Numbered from the stretch's first letter, positions 47,975 to 60,201 are shown. The stretch: DNA of 64,000 nt from Lomentospora prolificans (GCA_029532625.1 JARFXM010000003.1:4650001-4714000), one strand, 5' to 3'. The notes: generated from the sequence alone by a model not told the origin. A program made the numbers and translations.

Positions 47975-48663
47975 CTTGTGGAATATGTTCGGGTTCTAGA
48001 GGCAGTAATTATAAGCTTTTAGGGCTGGGGATGGTGGGAAAGATTAGCAGACAGATCTCTCGAAGGTGAATGGACACAGGATATATGTTTTCCAGCCAAA
48101 AGGACCTCCACCGGCCCGGCTTGATCTTGCCAAACTGGGACACTCAGCACTCTTCTAGGCGTCAACAAAGATATTCCCCTTCGGACTCATTCCAAAGAGC
48201 GACACTCTACCTGAGGAAGTCCAAGAACACTTTGGACCCCACTTCTCCTAGCTTCGAAGGCCGGTGGTTTTGCAGTTTCCTGTCGATCGACCCAGAAACG
48301 AATCTCGCCTATATGAGCCGATATATTGCTGTGGACCCCGGTATTAATACGTCCTCGGGCTTTTTTCTAGTGTCGGATCTGGAGGCTGGCTACATGGGTG
48401 CGGCTAAAAAGCCGATACTATTACATATTGGCCAGCGAAACTGTGACGTGATGACCTAGACAGATTGATTAGAAATCGAGAGGCAATTCTACGCGATTAT
48501 GATCTGGGCTTGAGGGGCTTTCACTTGGAAACAGTATTTCTTGGCGTAGATTGGCCGAGGCTTATCGCAAGGAGTTCACTGCCAATGGATATTTCAGGTT
48601 ATTATCGCACTCGTAAACACCCAGCCTAGACCAAGGCAGGCCCATTAGTATTAACCTTTTAGA
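47975..48663. other. Intergenic; one 129-codon ORF not accepted as a gene
   Basis: A plus-strand frame at 48070-48459 is open but overlaps the likely promoter of the secreted protein and shows no motif or splice structure. Confidence 0.45.
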
Positions 48664-49581
48664 CTAACCAAGCTTCACAACCAGCTCCTTCAGATAGCTT
48701 TGAATGTCCGTAAGCTGGATACCCCTCGCAGCATTGACAGTCTGTGACAGAGGCCAGGAGACGCCTCTTCCTTGGGCGAATGTGTCCCTATACTTGACCA
48801 TCGTATTCGGATCCTCTTCCATCTGCTTCCTCAAGATGGGCAAGTCCCACAACTCCCTCTTGAACGGCGTTTTGAAGCAATCGTCTAGACTTTCCGCCAA
48901 TTTCTCGTACGTGACAGTGTCTCCTGCCGTGTATACCACCTGGTTCTTGACGTCGCGAGGGTCGAGTATGACGTCCGCCGTTACCCGTCCGATGTCCGTT
49001 GCGGTAGTCAGTGTGATGCTGTTATCCCAGCTGCCGAGAGCCCTGACTGTTTTATTCTCGATATCCACGACGCCAAAAGCCGGTTCAAACAAGAAGCTCA
49101 TGAAAAGACCCGTCGAGACAATGACCCATTCCGTTTGAGACTGGGCCCTGAGCTTTTTTCGTACCAACAGCTGCTCGTCAAACAAATCCTGCGAGCTGCC
49201 TTCTCCAATAACGTCATAGTCCATGCCAAACTGCCAGGGAAAGTATCTTCGAACTTTTCCTTCTAATACAGCATCCGTAATTTTTCCCTGCGTACCCGAG
49301 GGAAGACCCATGCCCGTGCACGATACCACAGTGTCGTATTTGGCAAAGATGGCTGCGAGCTCGGACACACTTGCTTGTGTCACGTCACCGGCGTCCAGGT
49401 GCACGCCCTGTTTTTTGAAATGCTCCGTCGCCCTGATCTTCTCCGGGGCTGCCGAGTCCAAAGTTGATTGACGCATGAGGACGGATATTTTGGTGTTATT
49501 TCGTTTGGCGTGTTTTACCAGTGCTTCTATCACTGCTAGGCCGAGCTCGCCAGCTCCCAGAACCAGGATGCCTTCAGCCAT
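48664..49581 (-). CDS. NmrA-like / isoflavone-reductase-like NAD(P)-binding protein
   Basis: Single-exon frame of 305 residues, the normal length for the atypical short-chain dehydrogenase subgroup that includes NmrA, isoflavone reductase and the CipA-like fungal proteins. The Rossmann motif is at the N-terminus: ILVLGAGELGLAVIEAL (GxGxxG variant), followed by the basic VLMRQ strand end expected for NADP binding. VVSCTGMG near residue 89 and FPWQFGMDYD near 115 are family landmarks, as is the central VSTGLFMSFLFEP. The classic Tyr-x-x-x-Lys catalytic pair of true SDRs is not evident, as is usual in this group. It may reduce an aromatic metabolite or act as a redox-sensing regulator. Neighbours give no strong pathway clue. 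Confidence 0.9.
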   Translation of the reverse strand: MAEGILVLGAGELGLAVIEALVKHAKRNNTKISVLMRQSTLDSAAPEKIRATEHFKKQGVHLDAGDVTQASVSELAAIFAKYDTVVSCTGMGLPSGTQGKITDAVLEGKVRRYFPWQFGMDYDVIGEGSSQDLFDEQLLVRKKLRAQSQTEWVIVSTGLFMSFLFEPAFGVVDIENKTVRALGSWDNSITLTTATDIGRVTADVILDPRDVKNQVVYTAGDTVTYEKLAESLDDCFKTPFKRELWDLPILRKQMEEDPNTMVKYRDTFAQGRGVSWPLSQTVNAARGIQLTDIQSYLKELVVKLG

Positions 49582-52299
49582 CGTTGGTGCTTTGTAGTCG
49601 CTAGGAAGGAACGTTGATTCGAGTCAGCGAGTAACGACCGGGCGAGCTGTGTTTGAGATCAACTAGATTCCGGGATTTTGCCAGGTTGTTGGCAGGTATG
49701 GGGCAAGTCAACGCATCATGGTACTACCTTCCAAGATACAGGGTTGTCCAAATATATATTTCATCATTAATAATCAGCCATCCCCTCCGCCGCCCCTTCC
49801 GAATGAATGTTATGGTCTCTTTCCCTCCACCGTCGTATTCGAGATCCTTCTATTACAAATTCTAGGCTGCATGATTGTAATAGATGTATTGTGATCCGTC
49901 GACTTCGATGCTGGCCCGTCTTTTTCCTCCCTTGATCTAGACCTTTTCCAGGATTGAAACACCAAAGAGCCTACGATGCTCTCATTCTCTCACTGAGAAG
50001 CCGGTCTCAAGATCCTGTATTAAGGTTAGACAAGCGCTAGACCAGAAGTTGAGTATATAATGCGGTTGATGCCCGAAGGATAATAGCTGGACATACGGCG
50101 TGGGACGTAGCCAATAGCCTCTCAAATCGGCCCATTCTTGGTCCCGGTAGGGTGCGGGGCACGAGTAGTCAGTCTCCGGCTCGACTCCAAGTGATAGGAC
50201 GACTTTCACGTTCATGACTCTATCCGATTAACCCATAAGCTGAGGTGGGGGTTAATCTAAGCTAGAAGCTGCGACACACGACTCGACCTAACACGGAAGC
50301 TTCTGGTAGATGCGTGTTTTTCAGTATTGGTAACCTTCGAGCCAGATAGTGACTACACAAATCGCATTTAACGATGTGTCATTAAGCAACTCAAAGAAAT
50401 CTCGGTAACATCCTCCCTTGACAATCTTCTTCATAACGACTCCTGGGAACCAACAAATTTTCTGATATTTTACATATGTTCACAAAATCAAGTTCTAGAA
50501 CCCTATCGAGTTGATCCGCCGGTTTGTTGGGGGTTGGTCTGGTACCCATTATAAGCTTGCTCTTAGGTGCTCTTCGCTTGAGCCAGCTGTGACCAAAAGA
50601 TGATAGCTGAACCGTTGTACAAAGTCACGTGATATACATGCGGGAGTCAAGAGGAATGGAACAGCTCGGTGCCAGGGGGCGCCGTTGAAAATGCCAGCCA
50701 AGCATTAAGAATGATCTTAGTAGGGCATGGCAAGAGTGACGTGCCTCTTGAGAAGAAATCCTGAGCCATGGGATAGGAGTCAGCAACTTCGGGGGATCGA
50801 GCGGATCAAACTGCTGGCTCTACCAGAATGCGAGCCGCCGATCCCTCCCCAATTCGGTGGGCGTGACAGCTGTTTTCCCACAGCTCCTGGGACAAGGAGG
50901 TGAAGCAAGTAGGATCGATCCCCTTCGCCCGGCGGTATTCCAGCAGCGTCCTTACAACCAAGGCAAAAAGGGCAAAAGTATGCATGAAACCTCTGGCTCT
51001 TCTACGCGGGCCTCTCATCTCTACGAGGCACTGAAGGAGACGCGTTTGCAGCCCCTACCTAGCATTCCTCCCTTACCGGATGAGTCTCTCACCTAGAGCA
51101 GCGAGAACCATACGGGTGGAGAGTCGCTGCGATGCCCACAGATACCCGTGCAACTCAGTAAATCCCATGGGAAATCTTCAACCTCGTCTTGCCGAATTCA
51201 CGGTTCCCCGCTCACAGAGCAATCGTGCATGGACATTCTGGCTGAACACTGACGAGACAGGGTCGTCCGAGACTTTCGCCGGGTTGGAAACGCGCCTGTC
51301 GCAGTCGCCCTGACCCCTGTGGCTTTTCGCCCTGAGCATTGACAGAGCTGACCATAATAGCCAGCCACCAAAAACAAAAACAACCACGGCTGGCTCTCCG
51401 GGCTACTCTTCCTTGCTGGCTGGCCCCTGTCGAATGCCAAATTTAACCACTGCCAGCAGTCAACGGAGCCGCCGGTTCAGGGCCGTCGATCAAACCTCGC
51501 AGGCTCAACGCCGCTCAACGAGCCCGGAAGGAAACAACGTGCAAAGAACGATTAGAAAACAAGGAGCGGCTGCAGAATTGGATTGTTCGACACGTCTATT
51601 TATTGATCTCGGACATTACCTCGCCCCAAGAGCCCCCCTTGCAGGACGCTGTCAGAAATCAAGCGAAGGACAAACATCAGACACGCCCGCGCGCAGTTTC
51701 CTTCTTCATCCTAGCTCAAAGGGAGGCATCCGGGGTTTCGTACACGCACATACACACACACACACACACACTTTTGAACCCCCCCTTTGCCGAAGCCGAA
51801 ACCAACGCCGACAGGCAAAAGCAGAGAGGAGAGACGGAGCAACGCCCGCATTGAGCCCCCGACGAACGTTGCCCGAGGCTTTAACAGAGGTCGGAAGCAA
51901 GCCTAGGAACGATCTGCGACGACTCTGAGGTTGAAGATCGCCGACTCGACCCATCAGATCAGATCGCCTGCCCTGTCCTTCTTTTTTCTCTCTGGCATTC
52001 TCCCGATTACCCTGATCCGCGGCCACTATTGTCGGAGGCCAGAAACGAGACGGCAGGAATCAATCCAAACATGGTCGAAGCTGCGAATCCGGATTGATTA
52101 CAAAAAGCCGTCTCTTTGCCCCGGATTTTCTCGTCGGAGTCTTCTTTCTCCATCTTCCAAGCATCAGTCTTTTCCTGTACATCGCAGTCCTTTTCAACAC
52201 TTTCTTTAACGGCCCGGCGTCGTCCATTCACTTCTTTGTACCTACATTCTTTTCAAATACATTTGACCAGGAGTCATTCACTTTTAACAAATCGCCAAA
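49582..52299. other. No gene seen; right part is the long leader of the BAS2-like gene
   Basis: Frames in 49650-51930 are short or of odd composition. A (CA)n tract lies at 51742-51771. The last 300 bases are pyrimidine-rich and lead to the ATG at 52300. Confidence 0.5.
51742..51771 (+). repeat. (CA)n microsatellite
   Basis: About fifteen CA dinucleotides with two irregular positions at the left end. Confidence 0.9.
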
Positions 52300-52687
52300 A
52301 TGGTCCGCATCACTCTCGCCGCTCTCCTCGCCCGTAAGTAAACCCCGCTAATAAACCATCGCGGCACTCGGTATATGGCCCAGCCGGCTAACGTCTCCAC
52401 GAAAACAAGTCTCCGCGACTGCCCTTGCGCAGGTCATCCCCAACAATGCCGGTGCCCGTAACGTCGGAAACGGCCAGGGCCAGCAGTTCATCACCGGAGG
52501 CTGTGTGTCCGACGCCGACTGCGACCAGGCGATCGCCTGCTGCGCCAACAACGGCCAGGGCCAGGGTGTCTGCTCCGGCCTCGCCGCCGCTCTCCAGAAC
52601 GGCAAGCAGGGCTGCGGCTTCAACGATCCCAACGCTGCTCAGGCCATTGCTGCCGCGCAAGAGCAGGTTGCTCGCCAGGGATTCTAG
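52300..52687 (+). CDS. Small secreted protein similar to biotrophy-associated secreted protein 2 (BAS2)
   Basis: Exons 52300-52333 and 52410-52687 give 103 residues; the 76-nt intron sits inside the signal peptide, as is common in small secreted fungal proteins. The leader is MVRITLAALLALSATALAQ. The mature protein starts VIPNNAGARNVGNGQGQQFI and contains six cysteines: C, DADC, ACC, GVC and QGCGF. From memory, this NAGARNxGNGxGxQFITG block plus the six-Cys pattern is shared with the Magnaporthe BAS2-like family, secreted proteins expressed during plant colonisation and also present in saprotrophs. A C-terminal Ala/Gln-rich helix (AAQAIAAAQEQVA) is an addition. Function is unknown; BAS2 membership is moderately certain. 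Confidence 0.82.
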
Positions 52688-54861
52688 ATAGCTCCGCCGC
52701 TATAGCTTGGAACGAGGAGATGGACGAGGCACGGAGAACAGGAAGGTATCCTTAATAATACGTCCTCCAAGGGCTTTTAGCAAAGCCAAGAACAGGCCAT
52801 TTTCTTATCTTTACCTCACTACGATGGAATACTCGAGTCATGGTAGATAGGGCACATCATTGAACGAAGACACGTCGGTCCATTCGACAAAAATCTGCGT
52901 AGACCCTCTCTTCTTCCCACCGTGAACCGTAATAGCTCGAAGCCGTCAGCATTAGGAAAACCCAAAATACCACCCACACAGTGCGCAATCTACAACCAAG
53001 GAATAAACGGGTCGGCAGGGACCACACTCCGTGCACACACAACACGCACACAGACACTATAGCTTTACTTGATGTCAGTTTTACCATCTCTCCGGGGCCG
53101 ACAAAACTTGGTCGGCCGGTGTAATGGCCATCTGTACCTAGAATTGAAAGGCATCTTCCCTTTCCCACACCTACACTACAGGTACAACCTCTCTATTTCA
53201 TCCGGTGAGCGCAACGCGCAGGGCTGTGGTATTTCGAATCCATTACAAGACTGGTGTCAAGCCCATATTGATCAATGTATTGCGTCTTTTCCATCCGTCC
53301 GTCAACTAGCCGTTCACCTGGTCACCCACATTCTCCTTAGCACAGCAGAAGGCTCCACTTCTTCGTGTTTCTAGCTTTAGGAGACGTCTTGCTTCGTTGA
53401 TGACGTTCCCGCCGTTACGCTCAGCTGGGCAGGTGAGTTGGCTGCATATGGTGTGGTGCAGGATCGTGATGCATATATTTGACCCGCCCGGGGCGTTCCT
53501 CTATATCCGCTTGGGCTATGGTCTTTTTGCGGGCCCAAGTTCGATATTTTAGAAGCGTATTCACGTACTGGGATGAACTGTTTGCCTTTCGTGTTGCCCC
53601 AGGTCACGCTGACAGGATACCGACGCTACGCGGCCTCCAGGTTCGGGCTCGGTCCTACGGTTGGGTTGCCTTGACCGGCCTTGGTCGTCTCGCCGCTATC
53701 AAAAATAGTCGCCGGGTGGTTCCATCTCTAAATGCTGCAATGCGGGAGAGAGAAAGCGTATGTAGGATGCGAAAGCTGGGAACACCATCGACTTAAAACT
53801 ATTCATAAGCGCCAGCTCTGGTACCATCTCTGTAGTCTCGGACTCGTCATCTCCACTATTCGTCACTGGACCCCGTCCCTAAAGGAGGGTCAACCGCTAC
53901 TCTCATCTTTCGACATACGCGCAACAAACATCATCCCTTCTCTCACGACTTGGCATGCGCTTCCTCGCAGGGGTTTGTGCATGGCGGTGGCAGGCATCTC
54001 TTGGAAAAGTTTACAATTAAAGCGAGCCCCACGGCCCTCCTCTCCAGATGGCGTCAGTATATATAGTAAATGACTCATAGTGGTTCATCAGGGATATATC
54101 CTGAGGTCTTCTCATCGATAATGATTCATCATGGTTCATTCCCGACAGCCTTTGAGAGATTTCGACTCTAAAATCATCGCAATGACTGGCACACTGCTAT
54201 AGGAAGAGCACCGGAAACAATGGAACGGCTTCAAGAGTGCTCTGAACGATCGTGAAATTGTAGTACAAATAGAGGCATATTTACGTAGAATTCCAAAGAT
54301 TGTGTATTGCCATGTTAGGCGCGTTGATCGAAACGAAGCAATAACAACACTAGAGGGGACAATGCTGCTGTGGTGTGCTCTGATTTAGAGTTGATGATGG
54401 GAGTTGCCACTTTGGCGACTCCATAGATCCAAGGTATATTTAGTCCCCAAGCTCGATAAACCTAACCCTCTTATAATATGCTCCGGCGACAGCCTTGATG
54501 ATTACACTGTGTTCCCTATTATGATCCAAGCCTCTTGCGTCGTCAAGCGCTTGAAGGCAGACTGATTAGAAGTCACCACGACCGAAGAGCTGACATCGTC
54601 TGAAAACGCTTTCACTCGGAGCATATTAATTTCCTTGGTTACCGGAAACGCCAAAATTTCTTTTTACAGTCTTCATCTAGATGAACACCCTTGGAAACTA
54701 CAGTGCCAAACTAGCTAACAAATCGCAATGAACACCTTGATCCCAGATATCCGTCTTCGTTGGAAGCACGCCCGCTCGTAAAGACCAGATACACAGGGCA
54801 ACGACCCAAAAAGAAAAGTTCCTTGTCCTGTAAGTGAAACCGACACCTGCAAATACGGGAT
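52688..54861. other. Intergenic, no gene seen
   Basis: The region holds the 3' flanks of both neighbours and frames without recognisable motifs. Repeats of TGACTCAT/GGTTCATCA-like sequence near 54060-54140 are minor. Confidence 0.5.
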
Positions 54862-55721
54862 TCAAGACTTGTCCTCCTTGAATTTCATCATAGACTTGAG
54901 CGCCTCGGTCTGGGCCTCTTGGCGAGCGAGTTTGATTCGTAATTCGTCTCTCTCGCGCGAAACCGCCTCCAGAGCTTCCTCGAGCTCTTTAATTCGGTCG
55001 AGTCGCTTCTGGCGGTACTTGCGTGCGGCGAGGGTGTTTCGGTAACGCTTGGCAGCGGCGTCGTCTTCGTCTCTCGGTCGACAGGAACCGCCAGACGCGC
55101 TTTTGGAGTTCGAGGTGTTGGACGGCGTGGAAGAGGTCGACTGTGGGGAAGCGCCGGTGGAAGGGGGTGGGAAATCTAAAAGGTCGGTGTGTTGTGAGGT
55201 GGGAAGCGCTGGAGAAGGGTCTGAGGATGCGTCGAGGTGTTGGGAATTAAAGTGGGTAAGGCTTGCAAAGTCCATGTTCATGTCTGCGGCGACGCCTGTT
55301 AGTGAACAGGCATCGCAAGGAAGAGCGAGAGTAAGAGGCGGCGGAGCGATCAAGAAAAGGAGGGAGGGTTCAGCTTCGATCTTAAATAGAGGTCAACATA
55401 CCGTTCAAGATGTCGTACTGTCCAGTCGAGGCTAGTCCGGAATCCTCCATCAATTGCCCAAAATCAAACGCGGCTGCCTCGTGATGGACGAGGTCTCCAG
55501 GTGCAAGCCAGTCTTGGACATCGAACGAGCCCGGATGGGACAAGACTGGGAGGCCATGGAACGCCTGGAGGCTACCTGAGGACGGGAAAGTGGCAAAGAG
55601 GAGCTCTCCCGTGGAGGCAAGCGCGGATCCGTTATCCGGGATATACGGACTGACTTGGAGGGCAGTAGAGGAAGCAGGTCTGGACCGCCGGGTGTTGCTG
55701 TTGAGTGGTGGCTGTGGGCAT
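54862..55721 (-). CDS. bZIP transcription factor (N-terminus unresolved)
   Basis: The last exon (55283-54862) encodes DMNMDFASLTHFN, a Ser/Pro-rich linker and a C-terminal bZIP. The basic region is KRYRNTLAARKYRQKRLDRI, with the N-x-x-A-A-R-K signature, and a leucine-zipper heptad follows to the stop. It joins through a 118-nt intron (55401-55284) to an upstream exon reading back through QLMEDSGLASTGQYDILN to at least VSPYIPDNGSAL. That frame stays open to 55768 but contains no ATG before the Met of LMEDSG. The best upstream ATG (55721, MPTATTQQQHPAVQ) is in another frame and ends after 29 codons. So the start is either in a further upstream exon, behind a one-base difference, or at the internal Met with the ATG at 55721 acting as an upstream ORF. 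Fungal bZIPs of this kind control amino-acid, stress or sulphur metabolism; the exact class is unknown. Confidence 0.75.
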
Positions 55722-55768
55722 TCTGGCAGGTTGTGAACGGCCTCTTCCTGAGGCCGAAGGTTTCGCGG

Positions 55769-56682
55769 TTACAAGGTGACGTGAAGAAAGGAAAGTGTCC
55801 CCGGAAAAGGATAGAGGAGGAGGAGGAAGGGGGGAAAGAGGGAGTAGAAATATGGGTGCCTCAGTTGCGTGGTGAGGCTGGAACCCATCGGAACCGCTGG
55901 CCGTGGCGTATTGAGGAACGGGGTGGGGGAGCCATTGCGTCCGACTGGTACCGCTGGCTGCTGGGCGTGATCAATGCCAGCAGGGCTTTGCGTTCCTAGA
56001 AAGGAAGTTGCACGTGCGGCACGGCCCACATAATCATTATGACTCATAGTGAGTTGGATGAAAGCGGCAGAATGGTTTACATTGGAAACCTCCACAGCCA
56101 TCGGCACTGTAATACATCAAATTACCTTCGTAATCATCGCGCCTTCCCCAACCGAGATATTTCTTTGTGAGAATCGAGAGTCGCCATCATTGGCGAAAAC
56201 GGGGGCGCACAGTCTTGGTCACCTTGACCAAGACCCCAGACCTGCGGTCTATCGTTGGTCATGAAAACGGATGGCTGTTGTACACCCTTCCGGGAGATAA
56301 CGGTCAACGACCGACCAAGGCCAAAACAGACTCGCAGCTGGCGAAAACTCCGGCCCGCTATCCCATGGAGAGTTAGGACATTGGTCTCGCGTGTGCCCAC
56401 GTGTGGAATGCGTGGAATGCGCCCAGCTCCATTTCGTTTGTTTTCTTTGTGGGGGCCAAGGCCCTATTTGTAAAGGCTATGCTCTAACGGACGCATTGTA
56501 CCTCCGCTGGAACGCGGCGGCAAGGCCGAAAATGAGTGTCCACTATACGTCCCCACGAAAACGGACTTGATGCGGTTAGCGCGATGCAATGTGCCCGCTT
56601 TATCAGCGCGGTCGCGAAGTCTCTTTGATTAAACCACATTAACAGGATCTCATCGAGCAAGTGTGGCTGGTCCTCTTTCACC
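55769..56682. other. Upstream region of the bZIP gene
   Basis: A minus-strand frame (56107-55769) is open for 112 codons but looks like leader sequence rich in pyrimidines. No other gene is seen. Confidence 0.45.
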
Positions 56683-57612
56683 TCATCCTCTATGTTGCTC
56701 ATGGTCCATGATCGCCAGGGCACTGATGACCGCCATGACCGCCCACCTCTCGCCTAGCAGTCCCGACGCCCCGGTGCCGTGAAAGGCAAACATGCCCACC
56801 TTGTGCATGCTCAGGCTGTTAAGGCCCCAGACGGCGACTATCTCTGCGCCGTCGCTGGCGGAGGTGTCCGCTGCCGGACTGAACGTGGTTCCTGGCGGCG
56901 CGCCCTCGGGTGGTCTGGAGTCCAGCCGAACCAGTTTCCAACCGGTACTCCAGTCGGTTCCTAAATTGGCAACGATATCCCCCCGGCTTCGTCGCCATTC
57001 GTACCTCTCGTGCCTACCAGGGAAGCCCGTTTCTATGTCAAACCACCACTTGGCAGAAAAGAAACCTGCCTCGACATGGAGGATAGCCTCCGAGGAAGGG
57101 TGCGGTGATCCGGGCAAAGGCGGCATGGTGATTGGGCGATCGCGCGTAAGCGGAAGCCTATCCATGGCGGCCACGGCAGGGTAGGTGGCATTGGGACCCG
57201 AGTGAATGATGATGGCCGGCCTATCTGCGATAGCAAAGTTCCGGCTGATAGCATAGATGGGAGGTGCGTTCCTGTGGAGCCCGATAACCAGGGTCCACGA
57301 GAATGGATCTTTATAAACGCCGAACACGGGCGGAAACTGCTGCGGGATAGGCGCCTGGTAGGCCGGGGCCGGAGCGGCGTACCCAGGGGCACCGAGGTTG
57401 TGGTTCGGGGGCAAAGTTTGCTGAGGTTGTACAGGGGCGCTAACAGCGCACAGGGGGTTCGAAGCCGTGGCTGGTGACAATGCTGGCGCAACGTCACCAT
57501 ATTGGGGAGGGTCGTCTCTTGGGCGGATATCTCCTTTCGATTTGCCGTTCTTGAAAAGTCCCATTGTGACTGGTATCGGGATTCCCATAAATGCCAGGCT
57601 TAGAGGTTCCAT
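56683..57612 (-). CDS. Uncharacterised protein with proline-rich N-terminus
   Basis: Single-exon frame of 309 residues with consistent protein-like composition. A Met-rich start (possible starts at residues 1, 9 and 17) leads to a basic patch, then a Pro/Ala/Gln-rich low-complexity segment (about residues 40-100). The folded part follows: WTLVIGLHRNAPPIYAIS, HVEAGFFSAKWWFDIETG, RYEWRRSRGDIVANLG and a C-terminal hydrophobic helix (ERWAVMAVISALAIMDHE). The succession of aromatic-rich beta strands and a final helix is reminiscent of tubby/LURP-like lipid-binding folds. That is an impression from pattern only; no family is assigned. No signal peptide is seen. Confidence 0.7.
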   Translation of the reverse strand: MEPLSLAFMGIPIPVTMGLFKNGKSKGDIRPRDDPPQYGDVAPALSPATASNPLCAVSAPVQPQQTLPPNHNLGAPGYAAPAPAYQAPIPQQFPPVFGVYKDPFSWTLVIGLHRNAPPIYAISRNFAIADRPAIIIHSGPNATYPAVAAMDRLPLTRDRPITMPPLPGSPHPSSEAILHVEAGFFSAKWWFDIETGFPGRHERYEWRRSRGDIVANLGTDWSTGWKLVRLDSRPPEGAPPGTTFSPAADTSASDGAEIVAVWGLNSLSMHKVGMFAFHGTGASGLLGERWAVMAVISALAIMDHEQHRG

Positions 57613-58645
57613 GCACTGTGAAATATATTGTTCCCAACCCGGTGAGCTTTAGTAGACTTAATCATTTGGGAAACATCGTGTGGTTGTAGTGACTGGGAAA
57701 TCAAAATCGTCACCCAAAGAAGTCAAGGCCATCGTGGCATTATAATGGCCTCTCCCTTTGGACCCGCCAGCTTCCTTTGAGAGCCATCTCCGACTCTCGT
57801 CGTTCGTCGCCAAGGCGAGGACAGAATCCTTCCTTCCGTCGCGCAGTTTACGAGTGAGCCCATAATTTCAAATCCAGCGGACTATCCACCCAGCACGAGA
57901 CGAGCCCTCATGGAGCGCGGGGCGCAACCTTTTTTTTTTTTTTTTTGTCTGTTTGTTTGCCTCAATCCTTGCGCAGAGAAGTTCCTTTACAAGTTGGGGC
58001 ACAAGCTGCATAGCCTCTTGCTCCGCCCGTTTGGTGTGCAGGGAACTTGATCGAGGACTTTTAACAGCGGATGATCGAGAACGTGAGGTTGATATTACCG
58101 CTAACCAGATTTGGTAAGTCGGCACCCAACATAGCCCCTGACGTCTGGCTTCACAGCCGGAAAAGCGGCACCAAGTTTTCACGCCAACTCTGGCTGGTCA
58201 GCCTTTCCGGCCCTCTATCCTCACAGAATGACGCAAAATCCGAAGTTTGAATCCACTCAATGCCTATTTCACTGTTATAACCATACAAGGGATAACCCAT
58301 GCTGATGTTCCCAGATGAAATAAATAAATATCCGCGTTTAACACGAAGGGTTCGGTCCAAGATTCAATGTAATAATATACACTGAGAGGGAAACCCCCTT
58401 GCTCGTCAGTTTGATATGTTTACAGCCTCAATCAAGCTTTCCCTTCTCTTTTGTACATTCGTATAGAGAAGTGTAAAGACCAGTAGTGTACCAAGGTAGT
58501 TAATGTTCTGACTTTAATCCCTCGGTGCGTATTCCTGCAGCAAAGGAGCATGGGGATTGCGAAACATGAATATGAATGCCACGGGGTCCAGGGCAATTTC
58601 GTTATGCAATTTTTCCCCTATATCCGTCCTTCTCCTTTCAAGGCC

Positions 58646-59062
58646 CTATCCCATCGCCAGGCTGTCATTTCTCCAAAGTTGCCAACATATGATAGGAATA
58701 TTACAGATGGCGATCAGGCTGCATGCATTGCCATTCGCTCCTATGTCGTGATCCCTAAGAGCATCTCCTCTAAACTCCTCCGTATCACATGAATTGCAAA
58801 GCAAATATGGGTATTTGCAGCCTCGGTCCATCAGCTTCGACAAATATCCCACAGGGAACAACCCTGAACACTGCCTGGAATCCTTTTTTGGTCTCCGGGC
58901 CCGCAATACCTCACCTGAGTTCTGTGACGGGTTGGAAGGCGTAGCTGGCGCTATGCAGGCGGATAGCGCAGCCACTAGACCCGGAGTCTCCAAGTGGTCC
59001 GCAATGTGGAGGTGCATAAGTAGCGTAAAAGGGCACAGGTTACCTCGGTAGAGTAGTTCCAA
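58646..59062 (-). pseudogene. Possible remnant of a BTB/POZ-type fungal protein
   Basis: The frame contains LCPFTLLMHLHIADHLETPGL followed later by EEFRGDALRD. This loosely fits the distal part of fungal BTB proteins, where an H-x-x-x-Y-x-x-A-D-K-Y block and an E-D-R-x-L-R-D block occur. The first BTB half is absent. Similarity is weak. Confidence 0.25.
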
Positions 59063-59809
59063 GCTCAGAGCCTATCTTTGAAACTGACCCTCTATGATCT
59101 TAGATCCAACGGATCAGGCTACAGTAGAATCAGTCCGGTTTCTTCAGGTGCAGGGCGTCATACCCTCCTAGTTTTGATTTTGTCGATACCAGCTCTGTAA
59201 ATTCCATCGTGCCGTTACTCACTCACAATAACCCCAACCGTAATAACAGGGTCAAAGGTTGAGGGCCACCCAAAGTCACCTTTGCGGTATCCATGCCTGC
59301 TTCCAGAGTCTCCAAACCGCGTGGCGAGACACTTCGAAAAGCTAGTGTTTCGACCGTCTAGGGTCCATATATTGTGAATCTGATGCCTAGTCTCCGATTG
59401 TCATCACAGCTGAATGCGAGTTATCTGGTTGAATATTATCTGAACCCGACTTATAAGGTATTCATGCAAGCGATTATCCTAGCACAGGGTCACTTGACAT
59501 GCCTGTATAGTGGCTCGGCCAGATCCATGCACATGGTTTCGGGGTAAAGATCGAGCGCGCGGTTCCGCTGCAGGAGCAAATGTTCATGTCGCGTTGTGGT
59601 TTTGTGGAGTCACAGTGGATGACTTGAACTAGTATTAATTTTTGTGCCTGCCAGTGGAGACGGAAGCCCAATCTAGGACATACACTTGTCAACGTAACCC
59701 AGACACGATCACAATTCCCAAACCAAGAACTAATATGGCTATATCAAGAAAGTAGATTTAACTAGCCCCGGCGAGGCACCAACGCGGAAATGCTACATGC
59801 TACAATTTC

Positions 59810-59810
<1 letters not shown>

Positions 59811-59855
<45 letters not shown>
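59811..59855 (+). repeat. Pure poly(A) tract, 45 bases
   Basis: An uninterrupted A run followed by a purine-rich TAGA9GA5GA3C segment. Confidence 0.95.
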
Positions 59856-59857
<2 letters not shown>

Positions 59858-60201
59858 GAAAAAAAAAAGAAAAAGAAACAGAAAGACCTATTCATCCTTG
59901 TTCCAGCCCGCCCTAAACTTGTAATCAACATGACAAACGGCTTCATCTCGACCAACCAAGAAGAAGCGGGGTGGACAGGTAAGGAAACTTTAACTGCGCT
60001 CCGTGACCACTCGCAGCTTTCATCGTTCCGTATGCCACGTTTAACCTCACCTGTTTCAACTCTGACCACCCAGTAGAGCCACGGCGCCGTGACGGGGAAA
60101 AGCCCTCATCAACCCCATCGCCGCTCAAGCTCCATCACATACCCCTGGGTGATGTGATTGAACGGGGGTGGCGACGGAAGATTTCAGACAATAGCAAAAG
60201 C

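Larger units (their letters stand above)
57613..60201. other. No intact gene
   Basis: A possible BTB fragment and a poly(A) tract are listed separately. Otherwise only short frames are visible. Confidence 0.45.

Noticed and set aside
48070..48459. 129-codon plus-strand frame
   Set aside because: Overlaps the promoter of the minus-strand secreted protein and has no recognisable features.
51413..51928. 171-codon frame containing the CA repeat
   Set aside because: Low-complexity HT repeat and leader-like sequence; no motif.
55769..56107. 112-codon minus-strand frame upstream of the bZIP gene
   Set aside because: It reads through the pyrimidine-rich leader and stops before the bZIP exon; it cannot be joined to it in frame.
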